Shown: positions 1 through 12,865 of the stretch, in pieces
Layout of the letters: each line of letters opens with the position of its first letter
Numbering within the stretch: the first letter of the stretch is position 1
DNA from: Liquidambar formosana
Taxonomy: Eukaryota > Streptophyta > Magnoliopsida > Saxifragales > Altingiaceae
Assembly: GCA_039720395.1 (NCBI GenBank)
Contig: JBBPBK010000082.1
Coordinates: forward strand, 1 to 64,000
DNA length: 64,000 nucleotides
Reading direction: 5' to 3'
The notes under the pieces: model-generated
The model's input: only the letters and a program-made list of their open reading frames with translations
Told to the model about the DNA's origin: nothing
Databases searched by the model: none
Translations under genes and position numbers: made by a program

Positions 1-84
1 TCCATTCAGAACACGTGATTCAACAGTCAAGGAAGAAGGTAATAAAGGAGTAGAAGAAGAGGTTTGACTGGTAGATGAATCCAT
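1..84 (-). CDS. LINE ORF1, N-terminal 28 codons only (partial)
   Basis: An ATG on the minus strand at 84 opens a frame that is uninterrupted for 28 codons to the window edge. It is rich in Ser and Thr (starts MDSSTSQTSSS). The ORF1 of the LINE at 43,397-49,212 likewise starts with a Ser-rich stretch (MASTSPSD) about 65 nt downstream of the same leader box. That shared layout is the basis for calling this ORF1. The DUF4283-like and zinc-knuckle parts would lie to the left of the window. Whether the copy is intact cannot be judged. Confidence 0.55.
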   Translation of the reverse strand, partial: MDSSTSQTSSSTPLLPSSLTVESRVLNG

Positions 85-146
85 AATGAAGAAAAATATG
101 GCAAACAGAAGAGAAAAAACTAAGGCAAAAATTTCAATCGGGAACC

Positions 147-164
147 AGAGCTTCTCTCTCTAGG
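147..164 (-). promoter_or_regulatory. LINE 5' leader box
   Basis: CCTAGAGAGAGAAGCTCT on the minus strand, about 63 nt upstream of the ORF1 ATG. It matches 17 of 18 bases of the box at 49,175-49,192 and 15 of 18 of the one at 58,883-58,900. Its place near the transcript start suggests an internal promoter or RNA-packaging element, but the function is inferred only from conservation. Confidence 0.5.
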
Positions 165-645
165 ACCATCATGCTTTTTTTTTTGTTCCCGCCTCCGTCT
201 ATGGTAAATCTACCTGAGTCTATTGAGACTCATGGACTCTTGAAAGCCTCCTACTGTATTTTGGAGCGTATAGAGCTCTTACAGTTATCTAGAAAGTGTT
301 GTGAGGCTCCCACGAGTCTTCGATGACTCTAATTGAGTATAGTGAGCGTTGCGAACTCTAGAGAGCCTCCTATGAATTTTTTTTTTTTGAGTACAGAGTC
401 TTAGTGGAAGTCTAGGAAGCGTTGTGATGCTCCCACCAGGCTATGGTGACTCTTACTCTGTCTAGAGAGCGTCATGGAATCTAGAAAGCCCCTTACGATA
501 TTTTGGAGCGTATAGAGCTCCTATGGGTCTAGAAAGCGTTGTGAGGCTTACTCGAGTCTTTGATGACTAATTGAGTATAACGAGGGTTGTGAACTCTAGG
601 GGGCCTCCTAAGAATTTTTTTACGTGTATAGAGCCTTAGTGGATG

Positions 646-882
646 TCTAGGAAGCGTTGTGAGGCTCCCACCAATCTATGGTGACTCCAACTGAGTCTAT
701 ATAGCGTCGTGGACTCTAGAAAGCCCCGTACGATATTTCGGAGCGTATAGAGCTCCTACGGGTGTCTAGAAAGTTGTGAGGCTTACTTGAGTCTTTGACG
801 ACTCTAATTGAGTATAACGAGCGTTTCGAACTATAGGGAGCCACCTAAGAATTTTTTTACGTGTATAGAGCCTCAGTGGGTG
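646..882. repeat. Representative 237-bp satellite dimer (half A 646-764, half B 765-882)
   Basis: Half A (119 bp) runs from TCTAGGAAGCG to CTACGGGTG. Half B (118 bp) starts TCTAGAAAG and holds the T-tract that is the main length-variable site of the family. In a typical A/B pair, hand alignment of the first 90 bp without gaps gives 73 matches, so the dimer arose by duplication of a unit of about 119 bp. Each half begins TCTAG(A/G) and carries further TCTAGA sites. Half A often has a small dyad, GGAGC-(7 nt)-GCTCC. Confidence 0.9.
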
Positions 883-3800
883 TCTTGGAAGCGTTGTGAG
901 GCTCCCACCAGTCTATGGTGACTCTAACTGAGTCTACAGAGCGTCGTGGACTCTAGAAAGCCTCGTAATATATTTTGAAGCGTATAGAGCTCCTATGGGT
1001 ATCTGGAAGCGTTATGACGCTCCCACGAGTCTTTGGCGACTCTAATTGGGTTTAGTGAGTGTGTGAACTCTAGAGACCCTCCAATGAATTTCCTTTTTAG
1101 GTGTATAAGCCCTCATTGGATGTTTAGGAAGCGTTGTGGGGCTTCCACGAGTCTATGGCAACTTTTATTATGTCTAGAGGGAAACTTGGACTCTTGAAAG
1201 CTTGCTACAATTTTTTTGCACTGTGTAGTGCTCCTATGGGTATGTAGAAAGCGTTATGAGGCTCCCACGAGTGTTTGATGACTCTAATTGAGTATAGCGA
1301 GTGTAGTGAGCTCTAGAGAGCCTCCTATGAATTTTTTTACGCGTATAGAACCTCAGTGGGTGTCTGGGCAGCGTTGTGAGGCACCCACCAATCTATGGCG
1401 GCTCTAACTGAGTCTATGGAGCGTCGTGGACTCTAAAAACCCTCGTACGATATTTTGGAGCGTATAGAGCTCTTACGAGTATCTAGAAAGCGTTATGAGG
1501 CTCCCACGAGTGTTTGGCGACTTGAATTATGGATAGCGAGTGTTGTGAACTCTAGAGAGCCTCCTATGAATTTTTATTTTTAATGTGTATAGAGCCTCAA
1601 TGGATGTCTAGGAAGCGTTGTGGGGCTCCCACTAGCCTATGGTAAATCTACCAGAGTCTATAGGGCCTGATGGACTCTAGAAAGCCTCCTACGATATTTT
1701 GGAGCGTATAGAGCACTTATGGTTATCTAGAAAGCGTTGTGGGCCTCCCATGACTCTTCGATGGCTCTCCTATGATTTTTTTTTTTAGTATAGAGCCTCA
1801 ATGGATGTCTAGAGAGCTTTATGAGGCTCCCACGAGTGTTTGGCAACTTGAATTGAGGATAGCGAGTGTTGTGAACTATGAATTTTTTTTTTTTAATGTG
1901 TATAGAGCCGCAACGGATGTCTAGGAAGCGTTGTGGGGCTCCCACCAGTCTATGGTAAATCTACCTGAGTCTATTGAGACTCATGGACTCCAGAAAGCCT
2001 CCTACGATATTTTGGAGCGTATAGAGCTCTTACAGTTATCTAGAAAGTGTTGTGAGGCTCCCACGAGTCTTCGATGACGCTAATTGAGTATAGTGAGCGT
2101 TGCGAACTCTAGAGAGCCTCCTATGAATTTTTTTTTTTGAGTACAGAGTCTTAGTGGAAGTCTAGGAAGCGTTGTGATGCTCCCACCAGGCTATGGTGAC
2201 CCTTACTCTGTCTAGAGAGCGTCATGGAATCTAGAAAGCCCCTTACGATATTTTGGAGCGTATAGAGCTCCTATGGGTCTAGAAAGCGTTGTGAGGCTTA
2301 CTCGAGTCTTTGATGACTAATTGAGTATAACGAGGGTTGTGAACTCTAGGGGGCCTCCTAAGAATTTTTTTACGTGTATAGAGCCTTAGTGGATGTCTAG
2401 GAAGCGTTGTGAGGCTCCCACCAATCTATGGTGACTCCAACTGAGTCTATATAGCGTCGTGGACTCTAGAAAGCCCCGTACGATATTTCGGAGCGTATAG
2501 AGCTCCTACGGGTGTCTAGAAAGTTGTGAGGCTTACTTGAGTCTTTGACGACTCTAATTGAGTATAACGAGCGTTTCGAACTATAGGGAGCCACCTAAGA
2601 ATTTTTTTACGTGTATAGAGCCTCAGTGGGTGTCTTGGAAGCGTTGTGAGGCTCCCACCAGTCTATGGTGACTCTAACTGAGTCTACAGAGCGTCGTGGA
2701 CTCTAGAAAGCCTCGTAATATATTTTGAAGCGTATAGAGCTCCTATGGGTATCTGGAAGCGTTATGACGCTCCCACGAGTCTTTGGCGACTCTAATTGGG
2801 TTTAGTGAGTGTGTGAACTCTAGAGACCCTCCAATGAATTTCCTTTTTAGGTGTATAAGCCCTCATTGGATGTTTAGGAAGCGTTGTGGGGCTTCCACGA
2901 GTCTATGGCAACTTTTATTATGTCTAGAGGGAAACTTGGACTCTTGAAAGCTTGCTACAATTTTTTTGCACTGTGTAGTGCTCCTATGGGTATGTAGAAA
3001 GCGTTATGAGGCTCCCACGAGTGTTTGATGACTCTAATTGAGTATAGCGAGTGTAGTGAGCTCTAGAGAGCCTCCTATGAATTTTTTTACGCGTATAGAA
3101 CCTCAGTGGGTGTCTGGGCAGCGTTGTGAGGCACCCACCAATCTATGGCGGCTCTAACTGAGTCTATGGAGCGTCGTGGACTCTAAAAACCCTCGTACGA
3201 TATTTTGGAGCGTATAGAGCTCTTACGAGTATCTAGAAAGCGTTATGAGGCTCCCACGAGTGTTTGGCGACTTGAATTATGGATAGCGAGTGTTGTGAAC
3301 TCTAGAGAGCCTCCTATGAATTTTTATTTTTAATGTGTATAGAGCCTCAATGGATGTCTAGGAAGCGTTGTGGGGCTCCCACTAGCCTATGGTAAATCTA
3401 CCAGAGTCTATAGGGCCTGATGGACTCTAGAAAGCCTCCTACGATATTTTGGAGCGTATAGAGCACTTATGGTTATCTAGAAAGCGTTGTGGGCCTCCCA
3501 TGACTCTTCGATGGCTCTCCTATGATTTTTTTTTTTAGTATAGAGCCTCAATGGATGTCTAGAGAGCTTTATGAGGCTCCCACGAGTGTTTGGCAACTTG
3601 AATTGAGGATAGCGAGTGTTGTGAACTATGAATTTTTTTTTTTTAATGTGTATAGAGCCGCAACGGATGTCTAGGAAGCGTTGTGGGGCTCCCACCAGTC
3701 TATGGTAAATCTACCTGAGTCTATTGAGACTCATGGACTCCAGAAAGCCTCCTACGATATTTTGGAGCGTATAGAGCTCTTACAGTTATCTAGAAAGTGT

Positions 3801-6800
3801 TGTGAGGCTCCCACGAGTCTTCGATGACGCTAATTGAGTATAGTGAGCGTTGCGAACTCTAGAGAGCCTCCTATGAATTTTTTTTTTTGAGTACAGAGTC
3901 TTAGTGGAAGTCTAGGAAGCGTTGTGATGCTCCCACCAGGCTATGGTGACCCTTACTCTGTCTAGAGAGCGTCATGGAATCTAGAAAGCCCCTTACGATA
4001 TTTTGGAGCGTATAGAGCTCCTATGGGTCTAGAAAGCGTTGTGAGGCTTACTCGAGTCTTTGATGACTAATTGAGTATAACGAGGGTTGTGAACTCTAGG
4101 GGGCCTCCTAAGAATTTTTTTACGTGTATAGAGCCTTAGTGGATGTCTAGGAAGCGTTGTGAGGCTCCCACCAATCTATGGTGACTCCAACTGAGTCTAT
4201 ATAGCGTCGTGGACTCTAGAAAGCCCCGTACGATATTTCGGAGCGTATAGAGCTCCTACGGGTGTCTAGAAAGTTGTGAGGCTTACTTGAGTCTTTGACG
4301 ACTCTAATTGAGTATAACGAGCGTTTCGAACTATAGGGAGCCACCTAAGAATTTTTTTACGTGTATAGAGCCTCAGTGGGTGTCTTGGAAGCGTTGTGAG
4401 GCTCCCACCAGTCTATGGTGACTCTAACTGAGTCTACAGAGCGTCGTGGACTCTAGAAAGCCTCGTAATATATTTTGAAGCGTATAGAGCTCCTATGGGT
4501 ATCTGGAAGCGTTATGACGCTCCCACGAGTCTTTGGCGACTCTAATTGGGTTTAGTGAGTGTGTGAACTCTAGAGACCCTCCAATGAATTTCCTTTTTAG
4601 GTGTATAAGCCCTCATTGGATGTTTAGGAAGCGTTGTGGGGCTTCCACGAGTCTATGGCAACTTTTATTATGTCTAGAGGGAAACTTGGACTCTTGAAAG
4701 CTTGCTACAATTTTTTTGCACTGTGTAGTGCTCCTATGGGTATGTAGAAAGCGTTATGAGGCTCCCACGAGTGTTTGATGACTCTAATTGAGTATAGCGA
4801 GTGTAGTGAGCTCTAGAGAGCCTCCTATGAATTTTTTTACGCGTATAGAACCTCAGTGGGTGTCTGGGCAGCGTTGTGAGGCACCCACCAATCTATGGCG
4901 GCTCTAACTGAGTCTATGGAGCGTCGTGGACTCTAAAAACCCTCGTACGATATTTTGGAGCGTATAGAGCTCTTACGAGTATCTAGAAAGCGTTATGAGG
5001 CTCCCACGAGTGTTTGGCGACTTGAATTATGGATAGCGAGTGTTGTGAACTCTAGAGAGCCTCCTATGAATTTTTATTTTTAATGTGTATAGAGCCTCAA
5101 TGGATGTCTAGGAAGCGTTGTGGGGCTCCCACTAGCCTATGGTAAATCTACCAGAGTCTATAGGGCCTGATGGACTCTAGAAAGCCTCCTACGATATTTT
5201 GGAGCGTATAGAGCACTTATGGTTATCTAGAAAGCGTTGTGGGCCTCCCATGACTCTTCGATGGCTCTCCTATGATTTTTTTTTTTAGTATAGAGCCTCA
5301 ATGGATGTCTAGAGAGCTTTATGAGGCTCCCACGAGTGTTTGGCAACTTGAATTGAGGATAGCGAGTGTTGTGAACTATGAATTTTTTTTTTTTAATGTG
5401 TATAGAGCCGCAACGGATGTCTAGGAAGCGTTGTGGGGCTCCCACCAGTCTATGGTAAATCTACCTGAGTCTATTGAGACTCATGGACTCCAGAAAGCCT
5501 CCTACGATATTTTGGAGCGTATAGAGCTCTTACAGTTATCTAGAAAGTGTTGTGAGGCTCCCACGAGTCTTCGATGACGCTAATTGAGTATAGTGAGCGT
5601 TGCGAACTCTAGAGAGCCTCCTATGAATTTTTTTTTTTGAGTACAGAGTCTTAGTGGAAGTCTAGGAAGCGTTGTGATGCTCCCACCAGGCTATGGTGAC
5701 CCTTACTCTGTCTAGAGAGCGTCATGGAATCTAGAAAGCCCCTTACGATATTTTGGAGCGTATAGAGCTCCTATGGGTCTAGAAAGCGTTGTGAGGCTTA
5801 CTCGAGTCTTTGATGACTAATTGAGTATAACGAGGGTTGTGAACTCTAGGGGGCCTCCTAAGAATTTTTTTACGTGTATAGAGCCTTAGTGGATGTCTAG
5901 GAAGCGTTGTGAGGCTCCCACCAATCTATGGTGACTCCAACTGAGTCTATATAGCGTCGTGGACTCTAGAAAGCCCCGTACGATATTTCGGAGCGTATAG
6001 AGCTCCTACGGGTGTCTAGAAAGTTGTGAGGCTTACTTGAGTCTTTGACGACTCTAATTGAGTATAACGAGCGTTTCGAACTATAGGGAGCCACCTAAGA
6101 ATTTTTTTACGTGTATAGAGCCTCAGTGGGTGTCTTGGAAGCGTTGTGAGGCTCCCACCAGTCTATGGTGACTCTAACTGAGTCTACAGAGCGTCGTGGA
6201 CTCTAGAAAGCCTCGTAATATATTTTGAAGCGTATAGAGCTCCTATGGGTATCTGGAAGCGTTATGACGCTCCCACGAGTCTTTGGCGACTCTAATTGGG
6301 TTTAGTGAGTGTGTGAACTCTAGAGACCCTCCAATGAATTTCCTTTTTAGGTGTATAAGCCCTCATTGGATGTTTAGGAAGCGTTGTGGGGCTTCCACGA
6401 GTCTATGGCAACTTTTATTATGTCTAGAGGGAAACTTGGACTCTTGAAAGCTTGCTACAATTTTTTTGCACTGTGTAGTGCTCCTATGGGTATGTAGAAA
6501 GCGTTATGAGGCTCCCACGAGTGTTTGATGACTCTAATTGAGTATAGCGAGTGTAGTGAGCTCTAGAGAGCCTCCTATGAATTTTTTTACGCGTATAGAA
6601 CCTCAGTGGGTGTCTGGGCAGCGTTGTGAGGCACCCACCAATCTATGGCGGCTCTAACTGAGTCTATGGAGCGTCGTGGACTCTAAAAACCCTCGTACGA
6701 TATTTTGGAGCGTATAGAGCTCTTACGAGTATCTAGAAAGCGTTATGAGGCTCCCACGAGTGTTTGGCGACTTGAATTATGGATAGCGAGTGTTGTGAAC

Positions 6801-9800
6801 TCTAGAGAGCCTCCTATGAATTTTTATTTTTAATGTGTATAGAGCCTCAATGGATGTCTAGGAAGCGTTGTGGGGCTCCCACTAGCCTATGGTAAATCTA
6901 CCAGAGTCTATAGGGCCTGATGGACTCTAGAAAGCCTCCTACGATATTTTGGAGCGTATAGAGCACTTATGGTTATCTAGAAAGCGTTGTGGGCCTCCCA
7001 TGACTCTTCGATGGCTCTCCTATGATTTTTTTTTTTAGTATAGAGCCTCAATGGATGTCTAGAGAGCTTTATGAGGCTCCCACGAGTGTTTGGCAACTTG
7101 AATTGAGGATAGCGAGTGTTGTGAACTATGAATTTTTTTTTTTTAATGTGTATAGAGCCGCAACGGATGTCTAGGAAGCGTTGTGGGGCTCCCACCAGTC
7201 TATGGTAAATCTACCTGAGTCTATTGAGACTCATGGACTCCAGAAAGCCTCCTACGATATTTTGGAGCGTATAGAGCTCTTACAGTTATCTAGAAAGTGT
7301 TGTGAGGCTCCCACGAGTCTTCGATGACGCTAATTGAGTATAGTGAGCGTTGCGAACTCTAGAGAGCCTCCTATGAATTTTTTTTTTTGAGTACAGAGTC
7401 TTAGTGGAAGTCTAGGAAGCGTTGTGATGCTCCCACCAGGCTATGGTGACCCTTACTCTGTCTAGAGAGCGTCATGGAATCTAGAAAGCCCCTTACGATA
7501 TTTTGGAGCGTATAGAGCTCCTATGGGTCTAGAAAGCGTTGTGAGGCTTACTCGAGTCTTTGATGACTAATTGAGTATAACGAGGGTTGTGAACTCTAGG
7601 GGGCCTCCTAAGAATTTTTTTACGTGTATAGAGCCTTAGTGGATGTCTAGGAAGCGTTGTGAGGCTCCCACCAATCTATGGTGACTCCAACTGAGTCTAT
7701 ATAGCGTCGTGGACTCTAGAAAGCCCCGTACGATATTTCGGAGCGTATAGAGCTCCTACGGGTGTCTAGAAAGTTGTGAGGCTTACTTGAGTCTTTGACG
7801 ACTCTAATTGAGTATAACGAGCGTTTCGAACTATAGGGAGCCACCTAAGAATTTTTTTACGTGTATAGAGCCTCAGTGGGTGTCTTGGAAGCGTTGTGAG
7901 GCTCCCACCAGTCTATGGTGACTCTAACTGAGTCTACAGAGCGTCGTGGACTCTAGAAAGCCTCGTAATATATTTTGAAGCGTATAGAGCTCCTATGGGT
8001 ATCTGGAAGCGTTATGACGCTCCCACGAGTCTTTGGCGACTCTAATTGGGTTTAGTGAGTGTGTGAACTCTAGAGACCCTCCAATGAATTTCCTTTTTAG
8101 GTGTATAAGCCCTCATTGGATGTTTAGGAAGCGTTGTGGGGCTTCCACGAGTCTATGGCAACTTTTATTATGTCTAGAGGGAAACTTGGACTCTTGAAAG
8201 CTTGCTACAATTTTTTTGCACTGTGTAGTGCTCCTATGGGTATGTAGAAAGCGTTATGAGGCTCCCACGAGTGTTTGATGACTCTAATTGAGTATAGCGA
8301 GTGTAGTGAGCTCTAGAGAGCCTCCTATGAATTTTTTTACGCGTATAGAACCTCAGTGGGTGTCTGGGCAGCGTTGTGAGGCACCCACCAATCTATGGCG
8401 GCTCTAACTGAGTCTATGGAGCGTCGTGGACTCTAAAAAACCCTCGTACGATATTTTGGAGCGTATAGAGCTCTTACGAGTATCTAGAAAGCGTTATGAG
8501 GCTCCCACGAGTGTTTGGCGACTTGAATTATGGATAGCGAGTGTTGTGAACTCTAGAGAGCCTCCTATGAATTTTTATTTTTAATGTGTATAGAGCCTCA
8601 ATGGATGTCTAGGAAGCGTTGTGGGGCTCCCACTAGCCTATGGTAAATCTACCAGAGTCTATAGGGCCTGATGGACTCTAGAAAGCCTCCTACGATATTT
8701 TGGAGCGTATAGAGCACTTATGGTTATCTAGAAAGCGTTGTGGGCCTCCCATGACTCTTCGATGGCTCTCCTATGATTTTTTTTTTTAGTATAGAGCCTC
8801 AATGGATGTCTAGAGAGCTTTATGAGGCTCCCACGAGTGTTTGGCAACTTGAATTGAGGATAGCGAGTGTTGTGAACTATGAATTTTTTTTTTTTAATGT
8901 GTATAGAGCCGCAACGGATGTCTAGGAAGCGTTGTGGGGCTCCCACCAGTCTATGGTAAATCTACCTGAGTCTATTGAGACTCATGGACTCCAGAAAGCC
9001 TCCTACGATATTTTGGAGCGTATAGAGCTCTTACAGTTATCTAGAAAGTGTTGTGAGGCTCCCACGAGTCTTCGATGACGCTAATTGAGTATAGTGAGCG
9101 TTGCGAACTCTAGAGAGCCTCCTATGAATTTTTTTTTTTGAGTACAGAGTCTTAGTGGAAGTCTAGGAAGCGTTGTGATGCTCCCACCAGGCTATGGTGA
9201 CCCTTACTCTGTCTAGAGAGCGTCATGGAATCTAGAAAGCCCCTTACGATATTTTGGAGCGTATAGAGCTCCTATGGGTCTAGAAAGCGTTGTGAGGCTT
9301 ACTCGAGTCTTTGATGACTAATTGAGTATAACGAGGGTTGTGAACTCTAGGGGGCCTCCTAAGAATTTTTTTACGTGTATAGAGCCTTAGTGGATGTCTA
9401 GGAAGCGTTGTGAGGCTCCCACCAATCTATGGTGACTCCAACTGAGTCTATATAGCGTCGTGGACTCTAGAAAGCCCCGTACGATATTTCGGAGCGTATA
9501 GAGCTCCTACGGGTGTCTAGAAAGTTGTGAGGCTTACTTGAGTCTTTGACGACTCTAATTGAGTATAACGAGCGTTTCGAACTATAGGGAGCCACCTAAG
9601 AATTTTTTTACGTGTATAGAGCCTCAGTGGGTGTCTTGGAAGCGTTGTGAGGCTCCCACCAGTCTATGGTGACTCTAACTGAGTCTACAGAGCGTCGTGG
9701 ACTCTAGAAAGCCTCGTAATATATTTTGAAGCGTATAGAGCTCCTATGGGTATCTGGAAGCGTTATGACGCTCCCACGAGTCTTTGGCGACTCTAATTGG

Positions 9801-12800
9801 GTTTAGTGAGTGTGTGAACTCTAGAGACCCTCCAATGAATTTCCTTTTTAGGTGTATAAGCCCTCATTGGATGTTTAGGAAAGCGTTGTGGGGCTTCCAC
9901 GAGTCTATGGCAACTTTTATTATGTCTAGAGGGAAACTTGGACTCTTGAAAGCTTGCTACAATTTTTTTGCACTGTGTAGTGCTCCTATGGGTATGTAGA
10001 AAGCGTTATGAGGCTCCCACGAGTGTTTGATGACTCTAATTGAGTATAGCGAGTGTAGTGAGCTCTAGAGAGCCTCCTATGAATTTTTTTACGCGTATAG
10101 AACCTCAGTGGGTGTCTGGGCAGCGTTGTGAGGCACCCACCAATCTATGGCGGCTCTAACTGAGTCTATGGAGCGTCGTGGACTCTAAAAACCCTCGTAC
10201 GATATTTTGGAGCGTATAGAGCTCTTACGAGTATCTAGAAAGCGTTATGAGGCTCCCACGAGTGTTTGGCGACTTGAATTATGGATAGCGAGTGTTGTGA
10301 ACTCTAGAGAGCCTCCTATGAATTTTTATTTTTAATGTGTATAGAGCCTCAATGGATGTCTAGGAAGCGTTGTGGGGCTCCCACTAGCCTATGGTAAATC
10401 TACCAGAGTCTATAGGGCCTGATGGACTCTAGAAAGCCTCCTACGATATTTTGGAGCGTATAGAGCACTTATGGTTATCTAGAAAGCGTTGTGGGCCTCC
10501 CATGACTCTTCGATGGCTCTCCTATGATTTTTTTTTTTAGTATAGAGCCTCAATGGATGTCTAGAGAGCTTTATGAGGCTCCCACGAGTGTTTGGCAACT
10601 TGAATTGAGGATAGCGAGTGTTGTGAACTATGAATTTTTTTTTTTTAATGTGTATAGAGCCGCAACGGATGTCTAGGAAGCGTTGTGGGGCTCCCACCAG
10701 TCTATGGTAAATCTACCTGAGTCTATTGAGACTCATGGACTCCAGAAAGCCTCCTACGATATTTTGGAGCGTATAGAGCTCTTACAGTTATCTAGAAAGT
10801 GTTGTGAGGCTCCCACGAGTCTTCGATGACGCTAATTGAGTATAGTGAGCGTTGCGAACTCTAGAGAGCCTCCTATGAATTTTTTTTTTTGAGTACAGAG
10901 TCTTAGTGGAAGTCTAGGAAGCGTTGTGATGCTCCCACCAGGCTATGGTGACCCTTACTCTGTCTAGAGAGCGTCATGGAATCTAGAAAGCCCCTTACGA
11001 TATTTTGGAGCGTATAGAGCTCCTATGGGTCTAGAAAGCGTTGTGAGGCTTACTCGAGTCTTTGATGACTAATTGAGTATAACGAGGGTTGTGAACTCTA
11101 GGGGGCCTCCTAAGAATTTTTTTACGTGTATAGAGCCTTAGTGGATGTCTAGGAAGCGTTGTGAGGCTCCCACCAATCTATGGTGACTCCAACTGAGTCT
11201 ATATAGCGTCGTGGACTCTAGAAAGCCCCGTACGATATTTCGGAGCGTATAGAGCTCCTACGGGTGTCTAGAAAGTTGTGAGGCTTACTTGAGTCTTTGA
11301 CGACTCTAATTGAGTATAACGAGCGTTTCGAACTATAGGGAGCCACCTAAGAATTTTTTTACGTGTATAGAGCCTCAGTGGGTGTCTTGGAAGCGTTGTG
11401 AGGCTCCCACCAGTCTATGGTGACTCTAACTGAGTCTACAGAGCGTCGTGGACTCTAGAAAGCCTCGTAATATATTTTGAAGCGTATAGAGCTCCTATGG
11501 GTATCTGGAAGCGTTATGACGCTCCCACGAGTCTTTGGCGACTCTAATTGGGTTTAGTGAGTGTGTGAACTCTAGAGACCCTCCAATGAATTTCCTTTTT
11601 AGGTGTATAAGCCCTCATTGGATGTTTAGGAAGCGTTGTGGGGCTTCCACGAGTCTATGGCAACTTTTATTATGTCTAGAGGGAAACTTGGACTCTTGAA
11701 AGCTTGCTACAATTTTTTTGCACTGTGTAGTGCTCCTATGGGTATGTAGAAAGCGTTATGAGGCTCCCACGAGTGTTTGATGACTCTAATTGAGTATAGC
11801 GAGTGTAGTGAGCTCTAGAGAGCCTCCTATGAATTTTTTTACGCGTATAGAACCTCAGTGGGTGTCTGGGCAGCGTTGTGAGGCACCCACCAATCTATGG
11901 CGGCTCTAACTGAGTCTATGGAGCGTCGTGGACTCTAAAAACCCTCGTACGATATTTTGGAGCGTATAGAGCTCTTACGAGTATCTAGAAAGCGTTATGA
12001 GGCTCCCACGAGTGTTTGGCGACTTGAATTATGGATAGCGAGTGTTGTGAACTCTAGAGAGCCTCCTATGAATTTTTATTTTTAATGTGTATAGAGCCTC
12101 AATGGATGTCTAGGAAGCGTTGTGGGGCTCCCACTAGCCTATGGTAAATCTACCAGAGTCTATAGGGCCTGATGGACTCTAGAAAGCCTCCTACGATATT
12201 TTGGAGCGTATAGAGCACTTATGGTTATCTAGAAAGCGTTGTGGGCCTCCCATGACTCTTCGATGGCTCTCCTATGATTTTTTTTTTTAGTATAGAGCCT
12301 CAATGGATGTCTAGAGAGCTTTATGAGGCTCCCACGAGTGTTTGGCAACTTGAATTGAGGATAGCGAGTGTTGTGAACTATGAATTTTTTTTTTTTAATG
12401 TGTATAGAGCCGCAACGGATGTCTAGGAAGCGTTGTGGGGCTCCCACCAGTCTATGGTAAATCTACCTGAGTCTATTGAGACTCATGGACTCCAGAAAGC
12501 CTCCTACGATATTTTGGAGCGTATAGAGCTCTTACAGTTATCTAGAAAGTGTTGTGAGGCTCCCACGAGTCTTCGATGACGCTAATTGAGTATAGTGAGC
12601 GTTGCGAACTCTAGAGAGCCTCCTATGAATTTTTTTTTTTGAGTACAGAGTCTTAGTGGAAGTCTAGGAAGCGTTGTGATGCTCCCACCAGGCTATGGTG
12701 ACCCTTACTCTGTCTAGAGAGCGTCATGGAATCTAGAAAGCCCCTTACGATATTTTGGAGCGTATAGAGCTCCTATGGGTCTAGAAAGCGTTGTGAGGCT

Positions 12801-12865
12801 TACTCGAGTCTTTGATGACTAATTGAGTATAACGAGGGTTGTGAACTCTAGGGGGCCTCCTAAGA

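Larger units (their letters stand above)
1..196 (-). mobile_element. 5' end of a LINE (non-LTR) retrotransposon, cut by the window edge
   Basis: This stretch is not satellite. Read on the minus strand it holds a short leader and the start of an ORF1-like frame, then leaves the window. The leader has the box CCTAGAGAGAGAAGCTCT, which is nearly identical to a box at the 5' ends of the LINE at 43,397-49,212 and the ORF1-only element at 58,855-61,402. Satellite resumes at about 197. The outermost 30 bases (T-run at 174-184, then GTTCCCGCCTCC) may be the true 5' terminus or filler DNA. The TSD cannot be tested because the 3' end is outside the window. Confidence 0.75.

Noticed and set aside
174..184. 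T-run near the left LINE boundary, considered as an independent poly(A) insertion
   Set aside because: No 3' terminal box (GGTAAGT or GGATAAGT) follows and no TSD is visible. It may be part of the LINE 5' leader or junction filler.
1727..1945. A 72-codon minus-strand frame repeated at 1,750-bp intervals (eight times)
   Set aside because: It starts at GTG, is pure satellite sequence, and its repetition is the HOR period. There is no protein-like composition or start context.
9784..9999. Plus-strand frame of 71 codons, also seen at 15,026-15,271
   Set aside because: Created by the extra A in HOR copies 6 and 9. It is satellite sequence.
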